Source: Isoetes taiwanensis
Taxonomy: Eukaryota > Streptophyta > Lycopodiopsida > Isoetales > Isoetaceae
DNA: 64,000 bases
Reading direction: 5' to 3'
NCBI GenBank assembly: GCA_021234155.1
Contig: JAJEKV010000002.1
Span: forward strand, 3,375,138 to 3,439,137
A program made the translations under genes and the position numbers. A model generated the notes under the pieces. That model had not been told where the DNA came from and searched no databases. It saw only the letters and a program-made list of their open reading frames with translations. Below, piece after piece: positions 1 through 12,577 of this stretch; positions within the stretch are counted from its first letter, which is position 1, and every line of letters begins with the position of its first letter.

Positions 1-2245
1 AGTGCATCTGCAGAATCTGGATCAAACAGGAAGCTAGCAGGCAATTCTCTTAGTTTCTCATCGAACTTCTTCATTATATGCCATCCTTGCCTATTTTCTC
101 TTCTCAAGTCCTCTTCATTCTTCACCATTTCATGTTCTTTCTGCATGCTGGACCTTCAGTTTCTACTGTATGTCTGATAATAGATGAATATGGGGATGTG
201 CGTAAGCAAGATAATTTGATAAGGTTTCAGATTAGAGAAACTAGGCCATGAAATGGCCTGCAAACTTCCATGTTTCCCAATGTCTGAATGTTACATGTTT
301 TCCACCTTGTAGGGCCATTAGTAGGCGTGTTTATTCTAGATTCATTGGGACTGTTTTGCCAATATGACTTGGCCTGCAACAAATACCAGGGGGTCCATCT
401 GCTTTGCCATCAAGCCAAGGAGCCCAACAAACTTACCTGAAGGTACAAATTTCTTTTAACAGTGTTCCTGTTGTCTAATTCATACCTAACAATTGGTATA
501 TACTGAATAAATAATGCCTTCACGTGGTATGTTCAAGGCCGCATTTAAATGAGGGTCCACTAGGATTCTATTATATCGTATCGTCATGAATATATCGTAA
601 TTGAATGTCATAAGAAGACTGAGTCTTGTCGTTGCCGCCAGTTGGATGCAACCATTTTGGTTGTTGTTGGGCAAGATTCTAGACTCTTGGGGTGTCAGTT
701 CCAAGTTCTTCTCAAATTGCAAAACTACTTTCAATATAGTTTATATCTAAAATAAATGCTAGCATAGTTGTTAGGAACTCAGACTTGCATGCTTTCCTAA
801 ACACTTGATTGGGTTTTTCAAATGTTTCATAACCATATTTATATAAAGTTGTTGCAAGGGCAAAATTAGTGTCGGTTCCAAATGATGTGAAAGAGGTCTG
901 GTGGTGAAGAGAAAATGGTATAAAGGTTTAAGATTCCCTTTAAGATTCATTTCAATCCCTTGAGATTGCCTCAAGCTTTCTTTAGATTTTTTAAATGTTC
1001 CATTCGGCTCTTCAGGATCCCTATAGATTCTTCAAGATTCATTTAAATTCTGTGGTTGACTTTCTCTTCAAGATTATTTTATTAGATTCTTATATATTCC
1101 TGTAGATTTCTTACAATCCCTTAAAATTTCCTCAAGATACCTACAAGAATCTCTAGAGTTGCGCCATAATTGGGCCATGTAACCACACATTCCTAACCTC
1201 AAGTCAAGAAAATCCATTAAATGAGGGAGCTTCTGCAAGTATGGCTGTGGTGACCTATAGTCATACCTATAGCAAGTATGTTTTTTTAATAGGTGGTTTG
1301 GCTATGGCGATCTATAGCGACCTATTTTCCAGAACCTTATTGGGCAACACTATGACAGGGCTTTGAACAACGTGAATATCATTTAACCAAGGTCGTTGAT
1401 ATGAAACTCAATGATGCTGTCTTCTAATAAACAACAGAGAACACGTGCTAATTGGGCAAAACTGTAATTGACAGGCCCTTTGGAGCCACAATGGAGGCAA
1501 TATAGAAAGAACTCGTAAACGTGCGCCTAGTGTTGCCGCGCTAATGTCCTTGTGATTTTACTTGCCGTTTAATGTCAAGATGTTGCAACTTTAGACTAAC
1601 ACAACAGGGTTCATGCTGCAAGAATACAATATATATGTTTACATAATCAAGCCAATCATGCCAAAATATGACTTTGAACTATGATTTAAGCCACTTCACC
1701 CTCTGGCCATGGAGGGCAACCCTCCGTGCGCAGCACCTTGTTAAGTTTGTACTATTAAATTTCATGTGCATATTTTGGAGGCAGTTGAGCAACTTCTATT
1801 CTTGGATGATCTGGAAGTAGAAGGTGATACTAAGGATCCAGTACACAGTATTGAAAAACATTTTTGGAAATCAAAATTATGATGATGATTACGATGGAAG
1901 TGGTGCTGCAGGCAGCTATGCTTGTTGATAGCTTTGTAACAGTCTTCTGAACAAACTTGTCTGTTGATAGCTTTGTAACATTTTGTACTTCTATTTTATT
2001 TATATGTAACAGTCTTTTGAAAACTTGTATCATGCAACATGTTTTCTACAACATGTTTTATGTCTTCTTGATTAAAAACAAGAAAACTATTTCTTTCGTG
2101 ACATTCTTTTAATTTTGAAACGTTTATACATTTCTAATAGTTGTAGCATTTTTGAAACACATTTGACATTTAATAAAGATCTCATATTCATTTAATTGAA
2201 ATGCATATCAAAAGTGTAATGCATTTCAAATTTGAAACGCATTAT
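1..2245. other. Intergenic DNA, no gene recognised
   Basis: I see no supportable gene here; the open frames are short and have no recognisable motif. About 925-1160 holds a cryptic low-order repeat built on variants of AAGATTC and TAGATTCTT. Near 1922 and 1961 an 18-base motif (GTTGATAGCTTTGTAACA) occurs twice. Around 1250-1335 GACCTATAG-like words recur. The stretch is AT-rich and looks like decayed repeat DNA. Confidence 0.5.
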
Positions 2246-3735
2246 ACACTTGAAATACGTTACACATTGAAACGCATTATAAACTTAAAATGCGCTTCAA
2301 ATTTGAAAAGCGTTTCATCTGACCCATCAATTGCAATGCGATATATATTGATTTGAAACGTCATTCGAAAATTATATTATAATATTAATTTAATGTAAAA
2401 GACGTTTCAAAAAGCATTGCAAAATTAGGAGTTTTTTCTAGTGAGAGCAACAGACTTGTTACTGTCCTTCTGTGTGCACCACATCAATGTTAGTGTCCTT
2501 TTGAGTGCAGCAGAGTAAGCAGAGCAATGTAATGATGACATGATGCAATATTATAGTAGTATATTTATTTTCTTGAATACCAATTTCTTTGCTGGTGGAT
2601 TTCAAAAAAGCTCGTTTCAGATGTTTCACGATGTTGCACACTAGACTTGTAAGTACTGAAAAGAATATGGAATCTTTTTAGGGTTGTACACTGCAAAACC
2701 GTATGAAAGATATTGATTGATATCTATGACCATGGTAGGCTTCTAACATATCGCATCTTCCATATGAAGTACATGGTCAAATAGTACGTAAAAGGCATGT
2801 TTGACTTGTTGCACCTTCATGCAGAAGGTATATTTGGTTTGTCCTTTCAAACTTTAATCAGTACTTGGACATTGTTCAACTTTTCTGATCTTGCAAAAGC
2901 TGCAACTTGCATGACACACGAATTTTTTGCATGAAGGCATGCATTTTCGTCCCATATCTTCAGTACCCAAAAATCTTAGTACTTCTCCCTGTACAAATCT
3001 TAGTTTCATCGTAAATCGGCACATATCTTAGTCATCATCATAAACACATTATCAATTTATACCAAGTTACGAGTTGCGCCCTGGACTAATTGGATTATCG
3101 GATCAGTATATCTTATGACCCAAAGCGTATGTTGGGGCCTTTGAGTGCCTCTCGTTTCCATACAATTGGGGGCATCTATAATTTTGAAATATGAATACGG
3201 GAACTCAAACCTCTACCTAAAATAAATCAATAGATTAATAAAAATGCTTTGATCAATCCATCCAATGAGCTAATATGATTATTTTCTATTGGATCCAATT
3301 AGGTGAGGTGATTATTCCAGCACCATCCCCCTCCCCCCTTCCCCCAAAAAAAAAAACCCAAGAAAAAAAAAGCCCATCCCATTTCTTTATTTTTTGGAAG
3401 AAATGAAGGGTTTTTTATATTTATAAAAAAATTCCATCATAAAGTTACAGAAAGACCATAAACGATAATAAGTATGAGTGTTGTTTTAAACATCTACCAT
3501 ATCTTTCATGAAGTATGTACACTCAAAACTTGGTCCGTATCCTAACATGGTGTGTCGTACTCTATAGTTAACCATCCTGCTCTTTGAAAACAGATAGCTC
3601 TTTTGAATCACAAAATTATGGACGATGACTCCCTTTCTTTTGCTTTTTCTTTTCTTATTTTTCTTTTTAAGAACTACCCACTTGATTGTTCTAGAGGTAT
3701 GGTTTATGGTTTCAAGTATGGTCATTTATCCATCC
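2246..3735. repeat. Long dispersed direct repeat, copy 1
   Basis: This 1.5-kb stretch is closely similar in the same orientation to 7240-8806. Shared landmarks include the AAACGC/GCGTTT-rich start, the poly-purine tract near 3345-3370 and the final CAAGTATGGTCATTTATCC. It contains no coding sequence I recognise. Copy 2 carries about 160 bases (roughly 7600-7760) that are absent here. The start is rich in imperfect palindromes of CAAATTTG flanked by GCATTT or GCGTTT. Confidence 0.85.
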
Positions 3736-3739
3736 GACA

Positions 3740-4068
3740 GCTCTCGTTGCCCTACGTAACCCCCCGTGTGAATATGCACCCAAACCAAAGGGGGTTTAAG
3801 AAGGATTTTAATTTAAATGTGTCAAATGCAATGGTTTGTGTTAATAATGTGTTTTAATGGTTTGTGTTAACTAAAAAATTTTTGGCCCCTTCGGGGCCTT
3901 AAGGATGGTGTAGGGGTGTAGATATAGACATTATTTAATACTCTAATGATGGATGGTATATCATTGCCTCACAAATCTAACAAACTAGAGGTGCTCAAAT
4001 TATGGAAATGAAAACATTGCATAGAATTAGACATATAATATTATACCAATACCAATATTTATACATAG
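3740..4068. repeat. Dispersed repeat with two strong hairpins, copy 1
   Basis: About 330 bp repeated in the same orientation at 57784-58107, with a shorter relative at about 29867-29940. It starts with GCTCTCGTTGCCCTACGTAA, then an AACCCCCC...GGGGGTTT stem whose loop holds GTGTGAATATGCACCC. Further on is a perfect GGCCCC-TTCG-GGGCC hairpin with a stable tetraloop near 3884-3898. No coding sequence is seen. It could be a small non-autonomous transposon; I see no target duplication. Confidence 0.8.
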
Positions 4069-4209
4069 GCCTAAATCGTTAAGTTTAACCTACTCGTATG
4101 AACAACAGTTTAGTAAAGTAAAACTAATGGCAACGATATTTGTCATTATTGGGGCTTGTGCTTTTAGTCCCAATTTGCTAGAAGAGCTACTTGGAAATGA
4201 GAAGGCTTC

Positions 4210-5700
4210 CTATTGTGAAATGTAAATATGAAGCACAACAAAATTGGAACCAAGTATGTATATATGTGTAATCCATAGTTTTAACAAATGACTGAATATA
4301 TTCTCCAGCCATCCCCATTGGGTCGCATAAAAAACATCATCATGTACTCCCGTAGTAGAAAGCAAAGTAATAGCTTTGTTGTTCAAGAAGCATGGAATAT
4401 ATTTTGTCCAACACACAATGGCTTCCACAGCTTGCCTCTTGTCCCTATGGTAAATGTGAATGGATTGAAAAGCCATGCTACCGCAGATAAGATAACGGTA
4501 TTGCTTTTCGTTCATGCCATGTAACCCGGAGAAGGCATAAATAAAATTGCCCACCAATAGGTCTTGCATTATGTCACCACACTTTGCTTGTCTTAAATCT
4601 ATGGAAGAAACCTAGGAAAATATTTGTTGAGTAATTACATACCGGTGATGAGAAAAAAGAAGCCCGAGGATCGATGCCACCATTCATTTGGAAGCAATAT
4701 TACGCCACCAATGGAGAGTAACCATATATATCCCTCATATATGGCACATTTCCCATATGAGTCAATAAGAGCATTTCCAACAAGCATATCAATCCAAGTT
4801 TCTGCATATAGCATAAGAATGAATCCACTTTGTCCCCGACAAGACTTACGTGTTTGTGAACATGCCAACGATACCGACCACGGGTGACATTATTTGGCAT
4901 AAGACCTTACCATCCATCTCGAAAAAAATATGAAGTGTCTCCTTGGGATTTCCTTGCCAGGCAAAACGATGATAGGATTGAATTCCATGAAACCAGATTC
5001 CTCCCCGCATTTTATCAAAAGTGCTTGACCTTCTTCGACCATCCGCATATGTTGTACAAGTTCATAAGGGCGCTTGCTAGAACAATACCCGGAATCAAGG
5101 CCTACTTTAATGCGAGTGTATCCGTTTGCCTTGTGCCAATGCCTCTTCGAAATGCATGCTTCCACCACACCGGAATAGGTTACCTTGTCCGGCAAGATGC
5201 CTTTCACCATTTCGGAAAGTATGATAATGCTTTCCCCGCCATCCCCGTTCCTAATAAAATACAATCATTGAGGTCCACTCGAAACTATGTTCTTATTTTG
5301 CATTCTACAAAAAAAGCTTTCTACGTATTCCAGAACACCTAATTTGCTATACATATTGAGGATTGCATTCCCAACAATTTCATAAGAGTCAAAGTCACTA
5401 ATTATAATGTAAGCATGGAAAAACTTGCCTTTTGCAAGACTCCCAAATCTCGTGCATGCATCCAAAATGGTCCCAAATGCGAAAGCTTATCAGGATCACC
5501 TCATCAAGTCGCATTTGATGGAAAAGTTCAACAAAGATCCTTGGCAAGCCCATGTCGACAATAAATCCCCAACATAATTGTCTAGGGAAAACGTTCCGTT
5601 GGCTCGGTTTTCGAAACACCATATTTGCTTCATGTATATCTCCACAGTTGCCATACATCATAGCCAAATGATTTCCACAAACATATCTTTCACAAGGCCA
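4210..5700 (-). pseudogene. PPR (pentatricopeptide repeat) protein pseudogene
   Basis: The minus strand carries broken stretches of PLS-type PPR repeats in several frames. Recognisable pieces include YGNCGDIHEANMVF, HAYIIISDFDSYEIVGNAIL followed by NMYSKLGVLE (5265-5465), ILSEMVKGILPDKVTYSGV (4890-5264) and ETWIDMLVGNALIDSYGKC (4635-4868). These match the family pattern of 'vGnaLi(d/n)mY.KcG.l' and '...M...g..Pd.vTy..v..aC'. Plant PPR proteins are normally organelle RNA-binding factors for editing, splicing or stability. Multiple stops and frameshifts make this a non-functional copy, and no complete start or C-terminal domain remains. Confidence 0.8.
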
Positions 5701-6204
5701 CTACTTAACGACGTGAGCATGAATGTGTTTGCCTTTAGGTAAACCGTGGGTATTGCTTAGCTTCATTTTCTTCTGCTTCACCCTCTCTTATTATGGCCTC
5801 AAAACATCGGTTTCACGAAAAGATTGTAAACCTGATCGGCAAACCGCAACGCCTGACCGAAAGAGATGATGCATTGGATAAATCTTCCCGCCAAGATGCA
5901 GGGTTGTACCAAAAGCAACAAAGGATGAACCCGCCAAACCGATTAACCCTCAGACGGACCAAATCCGGAGGCAACCGGGACTTGGGTGTCATTGAAGCCA
6001 CAAAACGCAGAGCCCCGATGCAAAGAACTAACCCCGACCCACCCACGAAGCAAATTAGGCCCATAACCCCTCAAACCCTAAAATGGGTTCTCTCGAGCCT
6101 TGCATGTAGAGCAGAATGTGATAAAATAAGAAAAATACAATATAATAACGAAATATATGATATATGGATCTAAACCATTGGATGTAGGCATCAAAATTAG
6201 TTCA
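5701..6204. other. No gene recognised
   Basis: This stretch continues from the PPR pseudogene. A minus-strand frame (5813-6064) and a plus-strand frame (5793-6173) are both open, but neither contains a motif I recognise. It could be the former 5' part of the PPR gene. Confidence 0.35.
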
Positions 6205-6335
6205 AGCGTATGCGCACTCTAGATATACTAATTAGTATGGCTCATCAAATACATCCATGAAATCATATAAAAACCTTAGGAAAAAAAGTACAAAAATACA
6301 AAAGAAACCCCCTGTTATTATGCTACATATTAGAT
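6205..6335. repeat. Short dispersed repeat (CCTGTTATTATGCTACATAT end), copy 1
   Basis: A ~120-bp segment starting near GCACTCTAGAT, running through AAAACCTTAGGAAAAAAAGT and ending CCCCCTGTTATTATGCTACA. It recurs at about 7120-7240 and 30908-31030 in the same orientation. In the present copy the end merges with LINE 3' sequence, so part of it may be a LINE tail or its preferred insertion site. Confidence 0.7.
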
Positions 6336-6775
6336 CTAAAGATCATTTATCAAATGTGCCCATCATAAACACATTATGAATTTAAAAACAAGCTCGATCA
6401 AATACAATCGATCAATCCTTAAAGACCGATCATCAACTCTGATTGTCATTCGATTAAATCACTTTAAATGCAAGGACATTGTCAAGCATGGTTTCTAGAT
6501 TCGAAATGCCTATGTAATTGTAGACTTAAGGGTATCACTTAAGAAATTTCAAGTGTTAGATTCAAATTTAACCGTGTCTTAGGAATAGCTAAATATGTAA
6601 TGTAATGTAATGTAATGTAATGTAATGTAATGTAATGTATCGATCATGCTCTGTATAACCTTGAAAGTTATAAAGCAGCTTTAAAACAATGTTTATATTT
6701 TCAACAATAATTTACGGTGTAATTCTACCGTTTTAATATATGAACCAAGTATGAAAGGGTCCATATTAAACAACA
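6318..6775 (-). mobile_element. 5'-truncated LINE 3' end, copy 1
   Basis: This ~460-bp segment matches 8834-9280, where it adjoins LINE ORF2 coding sequence. On the minus strand it encodes the last residues of ORF2 (frame with MDPFILGSYIKTVELHRKLL) followed by a 3' UTR that contains a (TGTAA)n array. It ends abruptly upstream near 6776, as expected for 5' truncation during target-primed reverse transcription. No target duplication was found. Confidence 0.65.
6596..6639. repeat. (TGTAA)n microsatellite, about 9 units
   Basis: Perfect pentanucleotide array read directly from the sequence. The homologous position in the other LINE copy (9110-9139) has only about 5-6 units, so the array has changed length since the copies separated. 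It lies inside the LINE 3' UTR, not at its terminus. Confidence 0.95.
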
Positions 6776-7119
6776 TGTACAACCTCTGTGAATGTGTTAA
6801 AAAAAGGGCAGTGGGAAACAGAATCTGGAACTCGCATCTTGAACCTTGGCCGGAAGTCGAAATCCTGCTTACTTTGCTCCTTTGCAGGAAAACGTTCCTT
6901 GCAAAACAATAACTCTGGCCGATTTGTATCACTGCAAATCGAGAATGCCCAGATGCCTTCCATGCCTTCCGACCGACCAAACAAATCCTTTACCCTAACT
7001 TAGGCTGTAATAAACCCTAAAGTTAAGCTATCGAGCCCTGCATGCCTTTAGATTTTTTTTTTCTTTTTTTTTAACATGGGGCCAATCCATTGGCAATTGC
7101 CATAAAACCATGAAATCAG

Positions 7120-7240
7120 ATCAAGGCTAGATGTAATGCATTAGTACATCCACGAGATTACACCACCAAATCATATAAAAACCTTAGGGAAAAAAGTATA
7201 AAAATACAAAAACAACCCCCTGTTATTATGCTATATATTA
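7120..7240. repeat. Short dispersed repeat, copy 2
   Basis: Second copy of the segment at 6205-6335, with the shared run AAACCTTAGGGAAAAAAGTA and the shared end CCCCCTGTTATTATGCTATA. It abuts the 1.5-kb repeat beginning at 7240. Confidence 0.65.
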
Positions 7241-8806
7241 CACTTGAAATATGTTACATATTTAAAACGCATTACAAACTTAAAACGCATTTCAAATTTG
7301 AAAAGCGTTTCACCTGACCTATCAATTACAATGCAATGTATTATTGATTTGAAAGGTCATTCTAAAATTATATTATAAATATCAATTTAATGTAAAAAAC
7401 GTTTCAAAAAGCATTGCAAAATTAGGAGTTTTCTTCTAGTGAGAGCAACATACTTGTTACTGTCCTTCTGAGTGCATCACAGCAATGTTAGTGTCTTTTT
7501 GAGTGCAACAAAGTAAGCAGAGCAATGTAATGCCGACATAATGCAATATTATAATAGTATATATATTTTCTTGAATACCAATTTCTTTGCTAGTGGATTT
7601 AATACAAAGTGGGTAGATATTGTCCTCTTGTTATGCCACATTGAATTGTGTAATAAACTTTTGCTTTTAGCAATACTAAAATCCACACAATTGGTGCAAC
7701 TACCCTTCCTCCCTCCCTCCCTTCCCCCCCTCTTTTTTTATGGGTAAATTGCTTTCAGAAAAAGCCCGTTTCACGATGTTGCACACTAGACTTGTAAGTA
7801 CTGAAAAGAATATAGAATCTTTTTAGTGTTGTACACTACAAAACCGTATGAAAGATATTGATTGATATCTATGACCACGTGTAGGCTTGTAACATATCGC
7901 ATCTTCCATATGAAGTACATGGTCGAAGTATGTAAAAGGCATGTTTGACTTGTTGCATCTTCATGCACAAGGTATATTTGGTTTGTCCTTTCAAACTTTA
8001 ATCAGTACTTGAACATTGAACTCTTTCAACTTTTATGATCTTGCAGAAGCTGCAACTTGCATGACACGCGAATTTTTTGCATGAAGGCATACATTTTCGC
8101 CCCATATCTTCAGTACCCAAAAATCTTAGTACTTCTCTATGTACAAATCTTGGTTTCATCGTAAATCGGCGCATATCTTAGTCACCATCATAAACATATT
8201 ATCAATTTTACCAAGTTACGAATTGCGCCCTGGACTAATTGGATTATCGGATCAGTATATCTTATGACCCAAAGCGTATGTTGGGGCCTTTGAGTGCCTC
8301 TCGTATCCATATGATTGGGGGCATCTATAATTTTGAAATATGAATACGGGGACTCAAACCTCTACCTAAATAATTCAATAGATTAATAAAAATGCTTTGA
8401 CCAATCCATCCAATTAGGTAAGGTGATTATTCCAGCAGGGGAAAAAAAAAAAAACCATCCCATTTCTCCATTTTTTGGAAGAAAGGAAGGGTTTTTATAT
8501 ATATTATAGAAACATTACATCATAAAGTTATCGAAAGGCCATAAACGACAATAATTATGAGTGTTGTTTTAAAGATCTACCATATATTTCATGAAGTATG
8601 TACACTCAAAACTTGGTCCGTATACTAACATGGTGTGTCGTACTCTATAGTTAACCATCCTGCTCTTTGAAAACAGATAGCTCTTTTGAATCACAAAACT
8701 ATGGACGCCGACTCCTCCTTCTTTTGCTTTTTCTTTTCTTGTTCTTCTTTTTAAGAACCCCACTTGATTGTTCTAGAGGTATTCAAGTATGGTCATTTAT
8801 CCATCC
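7240..8806. repeat. Long dispersed direct repeat, copy 2
   Basis: Second copy of the repeat at 2246-3735, about 5 kb away, in the same orientation and differing by scattered substitutions and small indels. It carries an extra ~160-bp segment near 7600-7760 ending in a pyrimidine-rich tract. Sequence next to the two copies differs: copy 1 is followed by the CTCTCGTTGCCC repeat, copy 2 by LINE 3' sequence. Confidence 0.85.
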
Positions 8807-8833
8807 AAATCAAATCCCTTGGTAACAGTCATT

Positions 8834-10140
8834 ATTATGCTACATATTAGATCTAAAGATCAATTATCAGATGTGCCCATCATAAACACATCATGAATTT
8901 AAAGACAAGCTCGATCAAATGCAATAGATCAATCCTTAAAGACCAATCATCAACTCTGATTGTAATTTGATTAAACCACTTTAAATGCAAGGACATTGTC
9001 AAGCACGGTTTCTAGATTCGAAATGCCTATGTAATTGTAGACTTAAGGGTATCACTTAAGAAATTTCAAGTGCTAGATTCAAATTTAACCCAAGTCTTAG
9101 GACTAAATATGTAATGTAATGTAATGTAATGTAATGTATTGATCATGCTCTGTAGAACCTTGAAAGTTATAAAGCAGCTTTAAAACAATGTTTATATTTT
9201 CAACAATAATTTACGGTGTAATTCTACCGTTTTAATATATGAACCAAGTATGAAAGGGTCCATATTAAACAACAAGTATAAATCTTCTGTCATAATGTTA
9301 AAGTTCTCCCTAATATGTGCATATACTGTGTAGCTTATTAATACATGGTGTTCATCTTCAACTTCATATGTATCACAAAGAGCGCATAACCTGTCTTCTC
9401 GAGGGATGGACACCTATCTACCTGTTTCAACTTTGAGCCGGTGAGAACATGTTCTATATCGCGCAATTGTTTTCTTCAAGTTTAAAGGCACATGTGATTG
9501 CGGATAGTACATCACCATAGGTTTTATCTAGACAGCATAAAAAGGCAACATGGTCTCTCTATCTAGCCACAATTTCTTCAATGCCTTTTCCCAAAGCAAA
9601 TCTTGCATACCAATCATTGTGTCAGACCAATTCGGCCTATTTTTTCCTCATCGTTTTGCCCATGTCATTACATCATTGTAGCAACCGGTGCTTGAGGAGC
9701 AAAGCAATGCTTGCTTAGATCGCCTTTCTAGGGGTTGCCGCTTCACTCTATTTACGAAATTGATTGTTTGGCACAAAGCCTCAGCTTCTAGACGAATCAA
9801 CCCAGATTCTGCTACTAAAATTGCATATGGCATCTAATTCTTAACCCCCAATTCCTCTCTAATTAAGAGTTTAAGCACACTTTCAATTTGTTGCCCTTGC
9901 TTACTAGAAGTCCCAGGCCCCCATATTGGTGCTCCATAGAACACCACTATTTGTACCAATGTTTTGAATAAAAGTTTTTCCCCAATCTTGCGAGGATGCT
10001 CTATGGCACCTAGAAAGCATACCATGTAGTGAAGCTTTACCTCCTGTTGCGCGTCTCTTAATGCATTATTTCCATGTATATTTGGCTGAAAATCTATTCC
10101 AAGGTACTTAAAACATTCTACAGTTTCTAGCTCATTTAAA
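8834..10140 (-). pseudogene. LINE (non-LTR retrotransposon) ORF2 C-terminus plus 3' UTR, copy 2
   Basis: The minus strand encodes the C-terminal part of a non-LTR retrotransposon polyprotein in three broken frames. 9834-10025 has VFYGAPIWGPGTSSKQGQQI, the post-RT 'YGa.iWG......l...Q' signature. 9648-9833 has PYAILVAESGLIRLEAEALC, matching the family's 'tP...v..E.G..pL' segment. 9192-9413 has PREDRLCALC then VEDEHHVLISYTVYAHIREN, the terminal zinc-binding 'R.C..C......DE.H.l..C..Y..iR' motif with the last Cys replaced by Ser. Stops and frameshifts separate these pieces. The 3' UTR (8834-9191) is duplicated at 6318-6775. Confidence 0.75.
9110..9139. repeat. (TGTAA)n microsatellite, shorter allele in LINE copy 2
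   Basis: The same pentanucleotide array as at 6596-6639, in the homologous position of the second LINE 3' UTR copy. Confidence 0.95.
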
Positions 10141-10147
10141 GAGGCGA

Positions 10148-10582
10148 GTGGTTTTCAGGAGAAATCAATGGGATCTGCTCCAGGGTCTGGGCCATTTAAA
10201 TGGCCGCATACAGACATTGCAGATAATGAACCTGTTGGGGCCAAAGAGCCAAAGGAATCTTATCAAGCACGCAAAGAAGCGGCTAATGCGGGAGAATAAG
10301 TGTTTAGTTTGTTATTCAACCGACCATAAGTTTTATGAATGCCCTACTTATATGGAGAAGAAGAAAGGGGAAAGAAAGGAAGCTACACCTATTCTTAAGT
10401 CTAGGACTAATGTGACGTCCCCTACTTCGTATATGATGCTCCCATCATATCCAAAGGCGGAGTCCATCCCCCCTGATAGCCAAACTAGCAGGGGCCATCC
10501 ACCTGACATCAATCCCATGAACTGGGCCAGTGAGGGAAGAGTGGATGGGTCATTTGCCCGTCTTCCTTCGGGACCGTCCTAG
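10148..10582 (+). pseudogene. Retrotransposon gag fragment with CCHC zinc knuckle
   Basis: A 144-codon open frame contains CLVCYSTDHKFYEC, an exact CX2CX4HX4C zinc knuckle, preceded by a basic stretch (KHAKKRLMRENK) and followed by a Lys-rich then Pro/Ser-rich segment. This is the nucleocapsid end of an LTR-retrotransposon Gag, which packages the element RNA. The strand is opposite to the neighbouring pol at 10690-12577, so the two are not parts of one intact element. The N-terminal capsid domain is missing and no protease follows. Confidence 0.7.
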
Positions 10583-10689
10583 CTGCGGAAGCGTGAAATA
10601 AACATGAGCACATAACATCAACATATCAATAAGCTCACCTTGAAGGGTGAACACATCACAACATCACATATACAACAACATCAATAGCA

Positions 10690-12577
10690 TCAACATGGCC
10701 ACTTAGATTGTTTGTTCCACACATAGTTTCTTAGCATATCTTCAATGATCCTGTTGGTTCGTTCTGTCTGACCATCTGCTTGCGGATGATACGTTGTGCT
10801 CATAGAAAGCTTCGTCTGGATGGTGGTAAATAGGACCTGCCAAAAGGCACTCATGAATTTAGAGTCCCTATCCGAGATTATCTCCCTCGGCATGCCGTGG
10901 AGTCTAAAAATCTCCTTAATAAATAGGACGGCAGTATCCAATGTTGTGTCAGTTGTCCTGCACGGCACAAAGTGTGTCATCTTCGACAACTTATCCACCA
11001 CCATCATTAGGGCATCCTTGCCTCTTGCTGTTCTTGGGAGCCCTGTAATGAAGTCCATGCTTATGACTTCCCACTTAGAATTTGGCACTGGCAACGGCTC
11101 TAAGGCTCCTGGGATTCGGAGTTGCTACGCCTTTGTTTTCTGACATATCTGGCATTCACGAATGTATCTTGCTATCTGCTTCTTCATGCCGGGCCAGAAG
11201 TAGCTGCTTCTAATCTTGAAGTATGTCTTCATAAACCCTGCATGGCCAGCTATGGGGCTATTGTGTGTATCATGTAGAATTAATTTTCTTACTCCCGAAG
11301 ATTCTGGTACCCACAACTTGTTTTTATGGTATAGGAGGTTTCCTTCCTTTTTATAGTTCTTGAATGCCTCCCTTTCTTTATCTGTTCTTGCCTCTTCAGA
11401 GAGGCTTGCCCATACTTCTTTAAAGTCGCAATCTGTTGGCAAGGTCTCTTCAATTTTCTTGCCATACTCACTCGTGAGCGTTGATATGGCGTTGCAATGC
11501 ATCCTCGTCTTCAAAGGCTTCTTGGAGAGCGCATCTGCGACTATGTTTAGCTTAACTGGCTTGTAGGCTATCTCGAAGTCATATTCCTCGAGAAATTCCA
11601 TCCACCTTCTTTGCCTCAGGTTCAGGAGTGGTTGCGTGAAGATATACTGGAGGCTTTGATGATCTGTGTCTAGCTGGAACTTCTGTCCCAACAAGTAGTG
11701 TCTCCAGATTCGCAACGCTCTTACAATGGCCAAGAGCTCTTGGTCATGAGTTGGGTATCGCTGTTCCGCATCATTCATCTACTTGGAGTCATAGGCGACT
11801 ACCCTTTCCTCCTGCATGAGTACTGCACCTGTTGCTGTCCTGCTAGCGTCTGTCGCTACAAGCTTGTCCTTGGCCGGATCTGGCAAGACACTGGCACTGT
11901 TGTCAAAGCTTCTTTCAAGGTCTCAAATGCTGTATGGGCCTTTTTTTGCCAATGACTTGCCCAATCTTTTATCTTTCCTGCTTTGGTGAGGTCCGTCAAC
12001 GGAACTGCTACTTTTGCAAAGTTCTTGACGAACTTCCTGTAATATCTTGCTAGGCCGAGGAAGCTTCTCACTTCATGGGTGTTCTTCGGTGCCGGCCAAT
12101 CAATCACTGCTTCAATCTTTGCAGGATCGGTGGAGATCCCTTCCGCTGAAATTACATGCCCCAAGTACTCCACCCTTTCTGTTGCGAAGTGGCACTTGGA
12201 TAGCTTCGCAAAGAGTTGATGCCTTCTTAGCTTTTCAAGCACCTTTCTCAAGTGCTGGACATGCTCCTCTAGGGATTTACTGTAAACTAGAATATCATCA
12301 AAGAAAACTATGATCAAAGAATCTAAGAATTCACGGAAAACATCGTTCATGAGCCTCATGAAAGTTGTTGGAGCATTGGACAACCCAAATGGCATTACTG
12401 TGAACACATAGTGCCCATATCTCGTCCTGAATGCAGACTTATGAATGTCCTCTTCCTTGATTCTGATTTGGTGATAACCTGATCTCAAGTCTATCTTGGA
12501 GAAGACCTTCGCTCCCTGCAACTGATCCATCAAATCATCCGATCGAGGTAGAGCATACTTGTTCTTGATGGTGTGCT
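10690..12577 (-). pseudogene. Ty3/gypsy pol: reverse transcriptase, RNase H, integrase
   Basis: RT (11856-12577) runs from [20 protein letters not shown] through [18 protein letters not shown] and [20 protein letters not shown] to [20 protein letters not shown], where the catalytic pair is DD, and ends in a [13 protein letters not shown] thumb. RNase H begins with [14 protein letters not shown] and continues in 11125-11778, followed by the integrase HHCC zinc domain ending RECQICQKTKA. The integrase core (10690-11094) has the catalytic D, D and E regions in ISMDFITGLP, IISDRDSKF and STTYHPQADGQTERTNR. One frameshift lies just after TTVPV and a TAG stop replaces a codon before MNDAEQRYP. Both ends are truncated: the first RT residues, protease, Gag, the integrase C-terminus and the LTRs are missing. 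Confidence 0.92.

Noticed and set aside
10796-12313. Plus-strand open frames across the pol region
   Set aside because: They are antisense shadows of RT, RNase H and integrase, which have clear catalytic motifs on the minus strand.
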